Assembly: GCA_040223615.1 (NCBI GenBank)
Contig: JAVKFY010000022.1
Coordinates: 1-64,000, forward strand
Source: JAVKFY01 sp040223615
GTDB lineage: Bacteria; Pseudomonadota; Alphaproteobacteria; GCA-2731375
Direction of reading: 5' to 3'
DNA length: 64,000 nt
The translations under genes and the position numbers were made by a program. Below, one piece after another: positions 14,375 through 22,596 of the stretch (its first letter is position 1; each line of letters starts with the position of its first letter). The notes under the pieces were generated by a model, which did no database searches, was not told where the DNA came from, and was given only the letters and a program-made list of their open reading frames with translations.

Positions 14375-15094
14375 TCAAGCCGCCCTGCGTCTGCGCTCGA
14401 TGGTCCACTTCGCGGTCCAGATCGGCCCGTCTCGAAGAAGCATGGCCTTGAAATCGTGGCCGCCATCGTCGAGCAGCTTGCGCCATTTCCCATCACTCTG
14501 CTGCGACAGCAACCACGCAACCGCCGCCGCGAGATCGGTGTCGCCTTCACTGACACCGTGCGTCACCAAGCTGCCAATACGCGCGGTGGTCTGCATCACG
14601 GCGTCATTGCCGCCCATCGCCGCGTTGAACAGGGTGCCCGCCTGCAGCGCCTTGGCGTGCTGCATTGCAAGTGCGCGCCACTCGCTAGGAGCAATCTCAA
14701 GTTGCGCCGACTTCGGACTAGCGCCAAGACGCACAAGGTTGGGACCGCCGTCATCGACATACATCGATTCCTGCTTCGGCGCCTGGGTCGAGCCGAGTAC
14801 CCGTTGGTGACCGTCGAACACGCGGCAAGTAGTGCCAATGCCCGACACATCGATGGTCAGGCCGATGTCGATGCGCCTCGCCATGGTGATGAGATGGCCC
14901 ATGTCCTGCTTGACCGCGATGGCGATGGCGGCCATGGCCATCAAGGTACGAAGCGCGAGCGTCTGACGTTCGCCTTGCCCCATGCATGTCATCAGCCAGC
15001 CGGCTTCCGCATCGTCGCCGCCCTCCATCGGCTGATGCGCGATCCCGATCACCAATGATTTCGGCACCTCGATGTCGACGCGAGCCGCGTTCAT
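14375..15094 (-). CDS. Hypothetical phage protein upstream of terminase
   Basis: Starting at ATG 15094 the protein has about 239 residues with no signal or clear membrane anchor, although LRTLMAMAAIAIAVKQDMGH is hydrophobic. It is Ala/Met-rich with stretches such as SEWRALAMQHAKALQAGTLF. Its stop lies directly at the start of the terminase small subunit, and its start overlaps the stop of a tiny upstream frame, so it belongs to the late leftward operon. No family is recognised. Confidence 0.65.
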   Translation of the reverse strand: MNAARVDIEVPKSLVIGIAHQPMEGGDDAEAGWLMTCMGQGERQTLALRTLMAMAAIAIAVKQDMGHLITMARRIDIGLTIDVSGIGTTCRVFDGHQRVLGSTQAPKQESMYVDDGGPNLVRLGASPKSAQLEIAPSEWRALAMQHAKALQAGTLFNAAMGGNDAVMQTTARIGSLVTHGVSEGDTDLAAAVAWLLSQQSDGKWRKLLDDGGHDFKAMLLRDGPIWTAKWTIERRRRAA

Positions 15095-15192
15095 GCTGAT
15101 CGCCACCCCGAATATGCGGGGCCGAGATTCGGCCGGGCCGTGAAAGCCGCGTGGGTCAGTGCTGGACCGTTCATCAAAACTTCCTCGTCCAT
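15091..15192 (-). CDS. Possible tiny phage gene
   Basis: An ATG at 15192 opens a 33-residue frame (MDEEVLMNGPALTHAAFTAR...) whose TGA overlaps the ATG of the next gene (ATGA). It fills exactly the gap between two genes of the leftward operon. The frame also remains open upstream to RRRVGIGASPMDEE without a canonical start, so a non-ATG start farther upstream is possible. No ribosome site is visible; the evidence is gap-filling and coupling only. Confidence 0.35.
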   Translation of the reverse strand: MDEEVLMNGPALTHAAFTARPNLGPAYSGWRSA

Positions 15193-15229
15193 GGGCGAAG
15201 CACCGATGCCGACGCGACGCCGCAGTTCC

Positions 15230-16603
15230 TCACCGCAAGAACCCGCCCGGTCTCAACCCGGCACCGAGCACGGTGCCGCCGGTGCTGAAGATGTTCCCCC
15301 ACATGCGGTTGCTTGCGTTCTGGTCCTGCTGCCACTGGTTCATCGCGGCGTTGTACTGGTTCATGCCGGCGCCCATGAGGTCGGGCGGGGCGACCTGATA
15401 GCTCGGCTGGCCCTGTGGCTGCGGCGCCTGCGGCCCCATCATCCCGCCCAGCATCATCGCCAGTTCCTGCATCGGGTTCTGCCGTTCCAGCAAGGCTTCC
15501 TGGATCGCCGTCGCCCGGCCCTGGTTGTTCAGTCCGGCATTGGCGAGTTGTTCCGAGACGCCCTGGCTGCGGATGTTCGACATCGCCGCCAGCTCTTGCA
15601 GGATGGCGTCGTTGGAGAAGCCGGCCCGACGCATCTGCTGTTCGAACTCCTGCGCCTGCGCCGCGTTGGAGAAGCCGGCCCGCTCCGCGAGCTGGTTGAA
15701 CTGCTGCTGCTGCGCCTGGTTCTGGAACCCGCCGGCCGTGACTTCCTCGCCGAACATCTGTCCGCGTCCGGCCAGCGCATCGGCGAACAGGCGCGACTGC
15801 TCGTTGCCGCCCATCAGGATCGCGTCGCGCCGGGCCTGCGAATAGGCATCGTTGCGGTTGCGGTCGAAGTCGGCCATCGCGCGGGTGTAGGCTTCCGTCC
15901 CGATCCCGATGCCCTGATTGGCCAGACGTGTCTCCAGCGCGGTACGTTCCTGCTCATAGCGCGGATCGAGCATCGCCGCCTGACGGTCGTACAGCGCCTG
16001 CTCCACACGGGAACGCTCGGCGCCGAAATCGTCAATACCGGGAATGCCCGGCAGGCCCGAACGGTCGAGCATCGCCATGATATCGCCCGCGCCACCGAAT
16101 CCGCTCTGGATGCCGGTCGAAGTGGCGCCGATATTCTTGTTCAGGTTCGGCGCGGTCAGTTCCGGCATGCCGGAGAAGTCGATGCCGGTGATCTGGTCCG
16201 GCGCCCCCACGCCCGCGATGGTGAACGGGTCTTTCTGGATACTGTCGGCCGCCCACAGCGCCCGGTTGCCGATGATGTGGCCAAGCCGCTCCTGCTGGTC
16301 CAGCAACTTCTGCTGGTCCGGCGACAGTTCGATGACCTGCTCCCACTGCTGGATGTCGGCCGGGTTGAAGAAGCTATCGTTGCCGCCATTGTTCGACGGC
16401 GGGGTGTAGGTCGACGGCTGCGGCGAGCCACCACCGCCGTAGGCGCCAGGGCTGAACTCGTCAATGTAGCCGGAGGTCGCGGCGGCATAGGGATCGGGCG
16501 TGGGCGGCTCGTTGGTGCCCATCTGCGAGGGCAGGCCGGCCGGGTTCGCCGGAGCCTGGCCATACGGATTGCCGGCCGCGTCCATGCCCGTGGGGCGCCA
16601 CAT
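15230..16603 (-). CDS. Gln/Asn/Gly-rich virion-type protein; 5' end lacks a canonical start
   Basis: From the first ATG (16603) the protein is 457 residues: a Pro/Gly/Tyr-rich N terminus, then helical Gln-rich repeats (NQAQQQQFNQLAERAGFSNA, FEQQMRRAGFSND) and a Met/Gln-rich tail ending GAGLRPGGFLR. The RYEQERTALETRLANQGIGI segment is typical of internal or tail proteins of podophage-like phages. Coding quality continues 47 codons upstream of the ATG (NFEDLAKQQSRANIDAILAS...) right to a GGGAGG ribosome site at 16752-16757. Between that site and the ATG there is no ATG, GTG or TTG in frame; only CTG, ACG or ATC (16742-16750) could start it. The true gene probably reaches about 16,745. Confidence 0.7.
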   Translation of the reverse strand: MWRPTGMDAAGNPYGQAPANPAGLPSQMGTNEPPTPDPYAAATSGYIDEFSPGAYGGGGSPQPSTYTPPSNNGGNDSFFNPADIQQWEQVIELSPDQQKLLDQQERLGHIIGNRALWAADSIQKDPFTIAGVGAPDQITGIDFSGMPELTAPNLNKNIGATSTGIQSGFGGAGDIMAMLDRSGLPGIPGIDDFGAERSRVEQALYDRQAAMLDPRYEQERTALETRLANQGIGIGTEAYTRAMADFDRNRNDAYSQARRDAILMGGNEQSRLFADALAGRGQMFGEEVTAGGFQNQAQQQQFNQLAERAGFSNAAQAQEFEQQMRRAGFSNDAILQELAAMSNIRSQGVSEQLANAGLNNQGRATAIQEALLERQNPMQELAMMLGGMMGPQAPQPQGQPSYQVAPPDLMGAGMNQYNAAMNQWQQDQNASNRMWGNIFSTGGTVLGAGLRPGGFLR

Positions 16604-16759
16604 GACCGAGCCGAACGGCGTCGACGTGTTGGTGCGGTTGACCGCCGAGCTGGCCAGGATGGCGTCGATATTCGCCCTGGACTGCTGCTTGGCCAGATCC
16701 TCGAAGTTGGGGATGGCTGGAGCGCTAGAAGAACCTTTTGAGATCGTCAGGGCCTCCCT

Positions 16760-17359
16760 TTACATCACCGCAGTCGAGCCGAAGCCAATCACGCGCCTCT
16801 GCGCATGGTCTTGCCACGCGCTCTTGGCGGCGGACAGCAAGGCCAGCGCATCGAGTGCGGTGCTTGGGCTGAACGACCACGTCGAGAAGCCAGGAAGATC
16901 AGGCGTGGGGGCCTGATACCGGATCGCGATCTGTGACGGCTGGGCTGTATGCCAGAGCGGCACTCGACGAAACTCCGCCGTTGCGCCGCCGTGCTGCACC
17001 CACAGTTCCGTCATCGGCGGCACGCCAGTCATCGCTGTGCGCACCAGCCCCTGGATAGAGTCGAGCGCAGTGGCCGGATACGAAGCACCAGCCACATCAG
17101 GGCCGGACGCTGCTCCGTTGGCATAGTCCTGTCGCACCGCCGCCGCCAGCATCGCGAATGCAGACTTCAGGCTTCCGACCGTTGGTACCGGTGCCGCGAC
17201 AATAGCGGTGAACAGTATCTCGGTGGCGTCTTGTTCGGTGCTGTCTTCCGAAATCAAGCCAGCGCCCTGGAGCGAGTCCTCCCACGCTTCGAGGACCGGA
17301 ATGCCCACGTGCTCGGCGAACCAATGCTGGACCTGGGGGCTAACACGCGAGCCCGTCAT
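16760..17359 (-). CDS. Hypothetical phage protein, 199 residues
   Basis: The protein has no signal peptide or membrane helix and contains Pro/Trp-rich and Ala-rich segments (VQHWFAEHVGIPVLEAWEDS; SFSPSTALDALALLSAAKSA). Its ATG overlaps the TGA of the upstream ribbon-helix-helix gene (TGATGA), and its TAA is followed at once by the ribosome site of the next gene. It is therefore the second gene of a tightly packed leftward operon. No family recognised; a minor structural or assembly role is plausible from position only. Confidence 0.65.
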   Translation of the reverse strand: MTGSRVSPQVQHWFAEHVGIPVLEAWEDSLQGAGLISEDSTEQDATEILFTAIVAAPVPTVGSLKSAFAMLAAAVRQDYANGAASGPDVAGASYPATALDSIQGLVRTAMTGVPPMTELWVQHGGATAEFRRVPLWHTAQPSQIAIRYQAPTPDLPGFSTWSFSPSTALDALALLSAAKSAWQDHAQRRVIGFGSTAVM

Positions 17360-17529
17360 CAGCGTGCTTTGCCTTCCGTGGAGGTGCCGTCGGCATTTAG
17401 GCGAAGATGTGAGCGAAGGGCGTTTCGCACTACCTCAGAGGCGGTGCGTTCCTCACGTTGCGCTGTCTGCTGGATTGCCGTCGCCAACCCGGCCGGCAAG
17501 CGGACCTGCAAGAGTTCGGGGTAGGTCAT
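17359..17529 (-). CDS. Small ribbon-helix-helix DNA-binding protein
   Basis: The 56-residue frame from ATG 17529 reads MTYPELLQVRLPAGLATAIQ, then QTAQREERTASEVVRNALRS and a short tail. An N-terminal beta strand (ELLQVRLP), a helix, and TASEVVRNALRSHL are the signature of ribbon-helix-helix proteins (Arc/CopG/antitoxin type). It overlaps the next gene by three bases. Being first in the leftward operon next to the AT-rich tRNA-proximal region, it may autoregulate that operon. No toxin gene is adjacent, so an antitoxin role is not favoured. Confidence 0.75.
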   Translation of the reverse strand: MTYPELLQVRLPAGLATAIQQTAQREERTASEVVRNALRSHLRLNADGTSTEGKAR

Positions 17530-17850
17530 CGTCCGCACGCAACAGCTCCTATACTGAAGTTGTGTGTAGGACGACAGCAGTACGCGTTCTTTACGTCGGT
17601 CTCAATACTTCGATTGGATTTATGTAGATGGCGCAATTCATATAGTAAACGAGCGCATCTTATTCGAGTTTTATTTCTTTAGGATTTCGTCGTTTCGAGG
17701 GTGGGAATTACATTCGCGGCGCAAATCATTGCGCTGCGGCTGAGGGGGCATAGGGCAGCGCGGGGCACCGAAGGCGCGATCTGTTGGTGACTTCTTGGTG
17801 ACTTGAAGGCCGAAGGGCCTAGCTGTTTCCAGCTAAGTCCTTGATTGATT
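17530..17850. other. Non-coding, AT-rich prophage end beside tRNA-Ala
   Basis: No credible gene lies here. The central part is far more AT-rich than the surroundings. TTGGTGACTT occurs twice almost back to back near 17784-17804. Two short hairpins sit just 3' of the tRNA on its strand: AGGCC/GGCCT (17807-17820) and TAGCTG/CAGCTA (17820-17835); they could end the tRNA transcript. The region is a likely prophage attachment end, since integration commonly uses tRNA 3' ends. The other att copy is not in the window, so that is inference. Confidence 0.45.
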
Positions 17851-17926
<76 letters not shown>

Positions 17927-18030
17927 GTATTTCGCGTCGCGCGGCGCGCGGTCCCCGGCGGGACGGTTGCAGAACCTAGGCAGCCGGCCGCCGGCTCGCA
18001 AGCGGAAAATCCCGACCGTCGGGCGCGGCG

Positions 18031-18465
18031 CTAGATCTTCTCGTCGTCGTCATCATCATCATCGTCATCGACGTCGCCGTCCGCTTCCTCAAGCGAGATC
18101 ACTTTGTCATCGTCGTCATCGTCGTCGTCGTCTTCGTCGTCATCGACCTTGGCGACGACGACGGCGTCATCGTCATCGTCATCGTCCACGGCAATATCGT
18201 CGTCCTCGTCCTCGTCATCGTCGAGCAGGACGTCGTCCGTGGTCTCGTCGTCGTCGTCCTCGTCTTCGACCTTGGCCACCGGTTTCGGTTTCGGCTTCGG
18301 CTTCGGCGCTGCAGGCTCGGCACGCTGGCGGCGCCCGCGTGTCAGGGTGTCCGGATCGAACACGGTCTCGCACTTCGGACAGATGATCGGCGACTTCGCG
18401 AAGTCGTAGAATTTTCCGCCACAGCTAAGACAGGCGCGCTTGGTGCCCCATTCAGGCTTCGCCAC
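18031..18465 (-). CDS. TIGR02300-family protein (FYDLN-type zinc ribbon with acidic tail)
   Basis: The family begins MAKPEWGTKR; here that is GTG 18465 (GGAGG five bases upstream), rather than the ATG 15 bases earlier. The first 45 residues form a zinc ribbon: CLSCGGKFYDF, then CPKCETVFDPDTL. Then come Lys-Pro repeats and about 80 residues dominated by aspartate runs (up to nine D in a row). The tail is extremely acidic and encoded by GAC/GAT repeats prone to length change. The family is confined mainly to alphaproteobacteria and its function is unknown. It usually sits beside aroA, as here, divergently transcribed. Confidence 0.9.
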   Translation of the reverse strand: MAKPEWGTKRACLSCGGKFYDFAKSPIICPKCETVFDPDTLTRGRRQRAEPAAPKPKPKPKPVAKVEDEDDDDETTDDVLLDDDEDEDDDIAVDDDDDDDAVVVAKVDDDEDDDDDDDDDKVISLEEADGDVDDDDDDDDDEKI

Positions 18466-18594
18466 ATGGTCCTCCGGCATCTAGAGACCGCAATTCGGGC
18501 GCGGCAATTGCCACTTCCGCCGACGGGTGTCAAACACTAAAAAGCAGCGCAGACCGCCCGAACCCCGCGAGAGGGAAACCCCGATGCCGCTTCA

Positions 18595-19938
18595 ATGCAA
18601 CCTCTAACCGCCAGACCGGCGCGCTCATTGGCCGGTACGGCCGCGGTGCCCGGCGACAAGTCGCTGTCGCACCGGGCGCTGATCCTGGGTGCGCTGGCGG
18701 TTGGCGAGACTCGGGTCGCCGGCCTGTCCGGCGGCGACGATGTGCATCGTACCGGCCTGGCGCTGGGGGGATTCGGCGCCGAGGTGATCGAGTTGCCGGG
18801 GCCCGAGGGCGGCGTGGCGCGCATCGCCGGCCGGGGGCTTGGCGGTCTGATCGAACCGGACGACGTGGTCGACTGTGGCAACTCCGGCACCGGGGCGCGG
18901 CTGCTGATCGGGCTGGCGGCCGGGCACGACATGACCGCGGTGTTCACCGGCGACGCGTCGCTGCGGCGGCGGCCGATGGCGCGCATCACCGGCCCGCTCG
19001 GCCAGGTCGGCGCCCGCTTCGTCGGCCGCTCGGGCGAGCGGCTGCCGCTGGCGGTGATCGGCGCGGCCGAGCCGATGCCGATCACCTACCGGCTGCCGGT
19101 GGCGTCGGCGCAGGTGAAGTCGGCGGTGCTGCTGGCCGGGCTGTCGGCGCCGGGAACCACCACGGTGATCGAGCCGACGCCGACGCGTGACCATTCCGAA
19201 CACCTGCTGCGCCACTTCGGCGCCGAGGTCGATGTCGAGGATACCGAGGAAGGGCGGGTGATCCGGCTCGTCGGCCAGCCCGAGCTGACCGCGCGCGACG
19301 TGGAAGTCGCGGCCGACCCGTCGCAGGCGGCGTTCCCGCTGGTCGCCGCGCTGCTGGTGCCGGGCTCGGACGTCATCGTGCCGAACGTCAACCTGAACCC
19401 GCTGCGCGCCGGCCTGTTCGGTGTCCTGCGCGACATGGGCGCCGACATCGTCGAGAGCAACCGTCGCGTCTTGCAGGGCGAGCCGGTGGCCGACCTGACC
19501 GCCCGTGCCGGCACGTTGCGCGGCATCGAGGTGCCGCCGGACGTCGCCGCCTCGATGATCGACGAGTATCCGATCCTGGCGGTCGCCGCCGCCTTCGCCG
19601 AGGGCCGCACCGAGATGCGCGGCCTGGCCGAACTACGGGTCAAGGAGAGTGACCGGCTGGCGATGATGGCCAACGGGCTGACGGCACTGGGGGTGACGGT
19701 GGAGGAACTGCCCGACGGGCTGATCGTCACCGGCCACGGCGGGCCGGCGCCGGCCAACGCCGGCGTGCTGATCGAGACCGCGATGGACCACCGCATCGCG
19801 ATGTCCTTTCTGGTCTACGGCATGGCGGCGCAGGGGCCGGTGACGGTCGACGACGGCTCGCATATCGCCACCAGCTTCCCGACCTTCGTGAGCCTGATGA
19901 ACGGGCTGGGCGGGTCGGTCGGGCAGGCGCCGGCATGA
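18595..19938 (+). CDS. aroA: 3-phosphoshikimate 1-carboxyvinyltransferase (EPSP synthase)
   Basis: This enzyme joins shikimate-3-phosphate and phosphoenolpyruvate in the sixth step of the shikimate pathway. The 447-residue protein has the shikimate-phosphate-binding VPGDKSLSHRA near residues 18-28, the PEP/glyphosate-site NSGTGARLL near 98-106 with ordinary glycine, and LRVKESDRLAMM near 343. The chain belongs to the alphaproteobacterial type. The ATG lies inside a 7-codon overlapping frame (18584-18607) that has the better ribosome site, so start-region coupling is possible. The stop overlaps the cmk ATG (ATGA). Confidence 0.97.
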   Translation: MQPLTARPARSLAGTAAVPGDKSLSHRALILGALAVGETRVAGLSGGDDVHRTGLALGGFGAEVIELPGPEGGVARIAGRGLGGLIEPDDVVDCGNSGTGARLLIGLAAGHDMTAVFTGDASLRRRPMARITGPLGQVGARFVGRSGERLPLAVIGAAEPMPITYRLPVASAQVKSAVLLAGLSAPGTTTVIEPTPTRDHSEHLLRHFGAEVDVEDTEEGRVIRLVGQPELTARDVEVAADPSQAAFPLVAALLVPGSDVIVPNVNLNPLRAGLFGVLRDMGADIVESNRRVLQGEPVADLTARAGTLRGIEVPPDVAASMIDEYPILAVAAAFAEGRTEMRGLAELRVKESDRLAMMANGLTALGVTVEELPDGLIVTGHGGPAPANAGVLIETAMDHRIAMSFLVYGMAAQGPVTVDDGSHIATSFPTFVSLMNGLGGSVGQAPA

Positions 19939-20567
19939 TCGTCGCCATCGACGGGCCGGCGGCGGCCGGCAAGGGCACGCTGGCGCGGCGGCTGGCGGCG
20001 GCCTTCGAACTGGCCTATCTCGACACCGGCTCGCTGTATCGCGCCACGGCATGCCGGCACGCGCGCACCGGCGAGGCGCCGGCGGTGGCCGCCAAACGCC
20101 TGAGCGACGCCGACCGCGACGACCCCGACCTGCGCAGCGAGGCCATCAGCCGGCTGGCCAGCAAGGTGTCGGCCGAGCCGGCGGTACGCCAGGCGCTGCT
20201 CGACTACCAGCGCGACTTCGCGCACCGGCCGCCGGACGGCAAGGCCGGCGCCGTGCTGGACGGGCGCGACATCGGCACCGTGGTGTGCCCCGATGCCGAC
20301 GTGAAGCTGTTCGTCACCGCCTCGCTGGAGACGCGGGCCGGGCGTCGGCATGCCGAACTGGCCGGCCGTGACGAGGCGGTAACGCTGGACCAGGTGCGCG
20401 CCGATCTGGCCCGCCGCGACGCCGACGACGCCAGCCGCGCGACCGCGCCGCTGAAACCGGCCGACGACGCGCACTTGCTGGATACCTCGGATTTGGATAT
20501 AGAACCCGCCTTCGACGCGGCACGAGCGATCGTGGCGGCTGCTATTGCCGCGCGCGCGAGCAGTTAG
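19935..20567 (+). CDS. cmk: Cytidylate kinase
   Basis: The protein phosphorylates CMP and dCMP. The 210 residues begin MIVAIDGPAAAGKGTLARRL with the P-loop GPAAAGKGT at 7-15. YLDTGSLYRA (CMP binding), LDGRDIGTVVCPDADVKLFV and a LID region with RRDADDASRATAPLK follow, which is the typical Cmk order. It overlaps aroA by four bases and is followed by rpsA, the conserved aroA-cmk-rpsA order of proteobacteria. Confidence 0.96.
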   Translation: MIVAIDGPAAAGKGTLARRLAAAFELAYLDTGSLYRATACRHARTGEAPAVAAKRLSDADRDDPDLRSEAISRLASKVSAEPAVRQALLDYQRDFAHRPPDGKAGAVLDGRDIGTVVCPDADVKLFVTASLETRAGRRHAELAGRDEAVTLDQVRADLARRDADDASRATAPLKPADDAHLLDTSDLDIEPAFDAARAIVAAAIAARASS

Positions 20568-20727
20568 GGATCTTTCGCGGACCCCGCGTCGACAAAGAAG
20601 GGCCGGAGCAGCCGGCCGGAGCCAGGATCAGCATCTTTATTGTCCTGCCCGCCGCTGGCTGCGATCGGCCTAGACCGTCGGACACAACCGATCGGCCTTT
20701 ATTGAAACCAACGCTGAAGGAGTGCGC
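20568..20727 (+). promoter_or_regulatory. rpsA leader region
   Basis: The 160-base gap upstream of rpsA contains a GC-rich inverted segment around GGCCGGAGCAGCCGGCC and two direct copies of GATCGGCCT. A strong AAGGAG (20717-20722) sits five bases before the ATG at 20728 and decides the start against a GTG at 20722. A leader of this size is compatible with S1 autoregulation, but no known leader structure was recognised. Confidence 0.4.
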
Positions 20728-22566
20728 ATGAGCCCGACCGACGTGGCCGCCGCCGAACCCACCGCCGCAGCCCTCGATGAAGATTTCGAGGCGATGCTGA
20801 ATGAAAGTTTCATCACCCAGGACCAGATCGAGGGCCGCGTCGTCAGCGGCCGCGTCGTCTCCGTGGAGAGCGACTTCGTCCTGATGGACGTTGGCCTGAA
20901 GAGCGAAGGCCGCGTACCGATGCGCGAATTCGCCAAGGCCGGCGAAGACAAGGAATTGCAGGTCGGTGACCGCATCGACGTGTTCCTGGAGCGGATCGAG
21001 AACGCCCACAACGAGGCCGTGCTCAGCCGCGACAAGGCGCGGCGCGAGGAAGCCTGGAACCACCTGGAAGTCGCCTTCGACAAGAACGAGCGGGTCGAAG
21101 GGCACATCTTCGGCCGCGTGAAGGGCGGCTTCACCGTGGACCTGAACGGCGCCGTGGCATTCCTGCCGGGCAGCCAGGTCGACATCCGCCCGGTGCGCGA
21201 CATCACCCCGCTGCAGGGCATCAAGCAGCCGTTCCAGATCCTGAAAATGGACCGCCGGCGCGGCAATATCGTGGTCAGCCGGCGCGCCGTCCTGGAGGAG
21301 ACCCGGGCCGAGCAGCGCTCGGAGCTGGTCGCCAACCTGAAGGAAGGCCAGGTGCTCGACGGCGTGGTGAAGAACATCACCGACTACGGCGCCTTCGTCG
21401 ACCTGGGCGGCATCGATGGCCTGCTGCACGTCACCGACATCTCCTGGCGGCGCATCAATCACCCGTCCGAGGCGGTCGCCATCGGCGCCACCGTCAAGGT
21501 GCAGGTGATCAAGGTGAACCCGGAGACGCAGCGCATCAGTTTGGGCATGAAGCAGCTCGAGGCCGATCCGTGGGAGGGCGTGGAAGCGAAATACCCGTCG
21601 CGCGCCAAGTTCGTCGGCCGGGTCACCAACATCACCGACTACGGCGCCTTCGTGGAGCTGGAGCCGGGTGTGGAAGGCCTGGTGCACGTGTCGGAGATGA
21701 GCTGGACCAAGAAGAACGTCCACCCCGGCAAGATCGTCTCCACCTCCCAGGAGGTCGAGGTGATGGTGCTGGAGGTCGATCCGGAGAAGCGCCGCATCTC
21801 GCTCGGCCTGAAGCAGTGCCTGGACAATCCGTGGGAGCGCTTCGCCGCGTCTCACCCGGTCGGCACCGACATCGAGGGCGAGATCAAGAACGTCACCGAG
21901 TTCGGCCTGTTCGTCGGCCTGGACGAGGACCTGGACGGCATGGTGCACATGTCCGACCTGGACTGGAACAAGTCCGGCGAGGACGCGATCCGCGAGTACA
22001 ACAAGGGCATGACCGTGAAGGCCCGCGTGCTCGACATCGACGTGTCCAAGGAGCGCATCAGCCTGGGCGTCAAGCAGCTCGAAGGCGATCCCTTCGCGTC
22101 GGCCGACAACCTGCAGCGTGGCCAGATCGTCACCTGCGAGGTCTCCGCGATCCAGGACAACGGCATCGAGGTCACCGTCGGCGAGGACGGCATGCGTGCC
22201 TTCGTGCGCAAGTCCGACCTGTCGCGCGACCGCTCCGAGCAGCGTCCGGAGCGCTACGCCGTTGGTCAGAAGGTCGACGCGCTGGTCACCCAGGTCGACC
22301 GCGCCAGCCGGCGCATCAGCCTGTCGATCAAGGCGCGTGAAATCCACGAGGAGAAGGAGGCGGTGGCGCAGTACGGCTCGACCGACTCCGGCGCCAGCCT
22401 GGGCGATATCCTCGGTGCCGCGATCAGCCGCGCGCGTCAGCAGGCCGAGCAGGACGGTCCCGACGACGATGGGGCCGACGACGATGGCGGCGATGAAGCT
22501 GAAGCCGCCGTTGCCGAAGGCGGCGACGATGTCGCCGCGGACGGTGAGACCAAGAAGGCCGAGTAA
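20728..22566 (+). CDS. rpsA: 30S ribosomal protein S1
   Basis: The 612-residue protein contains a series of S1/OB repeats with recurring GAFV.L cores: SEGRVPMREFAK, VKGGFTVDLNGAVAFLPGSQ, NITDYGAFVDLGGIDGLLHV, NITDYGAFVELEPGVEGLVH, NVTEFGLFVGLDEDLDGMVH, and a divergent last repeat. It loads mRNA on the 30S subunit. The last 50 or so residues are an acidic tail (GPDDDGADDDGGDEAE). The third and fourth repeats are the most alike, even at the DNA level. Confidence 0.97.
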   Translation: MSPTDVAAAEPTAAALDEDFEAMLNESFITQDQIEGRVVSGRVVSVESDFVLMDVGLKSEGRVPMREFAKAGEDKELQVGDRIDVFLERIENAHNEAVLSRDKARREEAWNHLEVAFDKNERVEGHIFGRVKGGFTVDLNGAVAFLPGSQVDIRPVRDITPLQGIKQPFQILKMDRRRGNIVVSRRAVLEETRAEQRSELVANLKEGQVLDGVVKNITDYGAFVDLGGIDGLLHVTDISWRRINHPSEAVAIGATVKVQVIKVNPETQRISLGMKQLEADPWEGVEAKYPSRAKFVGRVTNITDYGAFVELEPGVEGLVHVSEMSWTKKNVHPGKIVSTSQEVEVMVLEVDPEKRRISLGLKQCLDNPWERFAASHPVGTDIEGEIKNVTEFGLFVGLDEDLDGMVHMSDLDWNKSGEDAIREYNKGMTVKARVLDIDVSKERISLGVKQLEGDPFASADNLQRGQIVTCEVSAIQDNGIEVTVGEDGMRAFVRKSDLSRDRSEQRPERYAVGQKVDALVTQVDRASRRISLSIKAREIHEEKEAVAQYGSTDSGASLGDILGAAISRARQQAEQDGPDDDGADDDGGDEAEAAVAEGGDDVAADGETKKAE

Positions 22567-22596
22567 GCGGACCGGCAGCCAGCGGGGCGGCGCGTC

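Noticed and set aside
15140..16741. 533-codon plus-strand frame opposite the Gln-rich virion-type protein
   Set aside because: Composition is that of an antisense frame; the minus-strand protein has repeats and an operon context.
18104..18409. Plus-strand poly-serine frame opposite the aspartate-rich tail
   Set aside because: It is only the complement of GAC/GAT repeats (GTC/ATC read as TCG/TCA); no start context or conserved domain.
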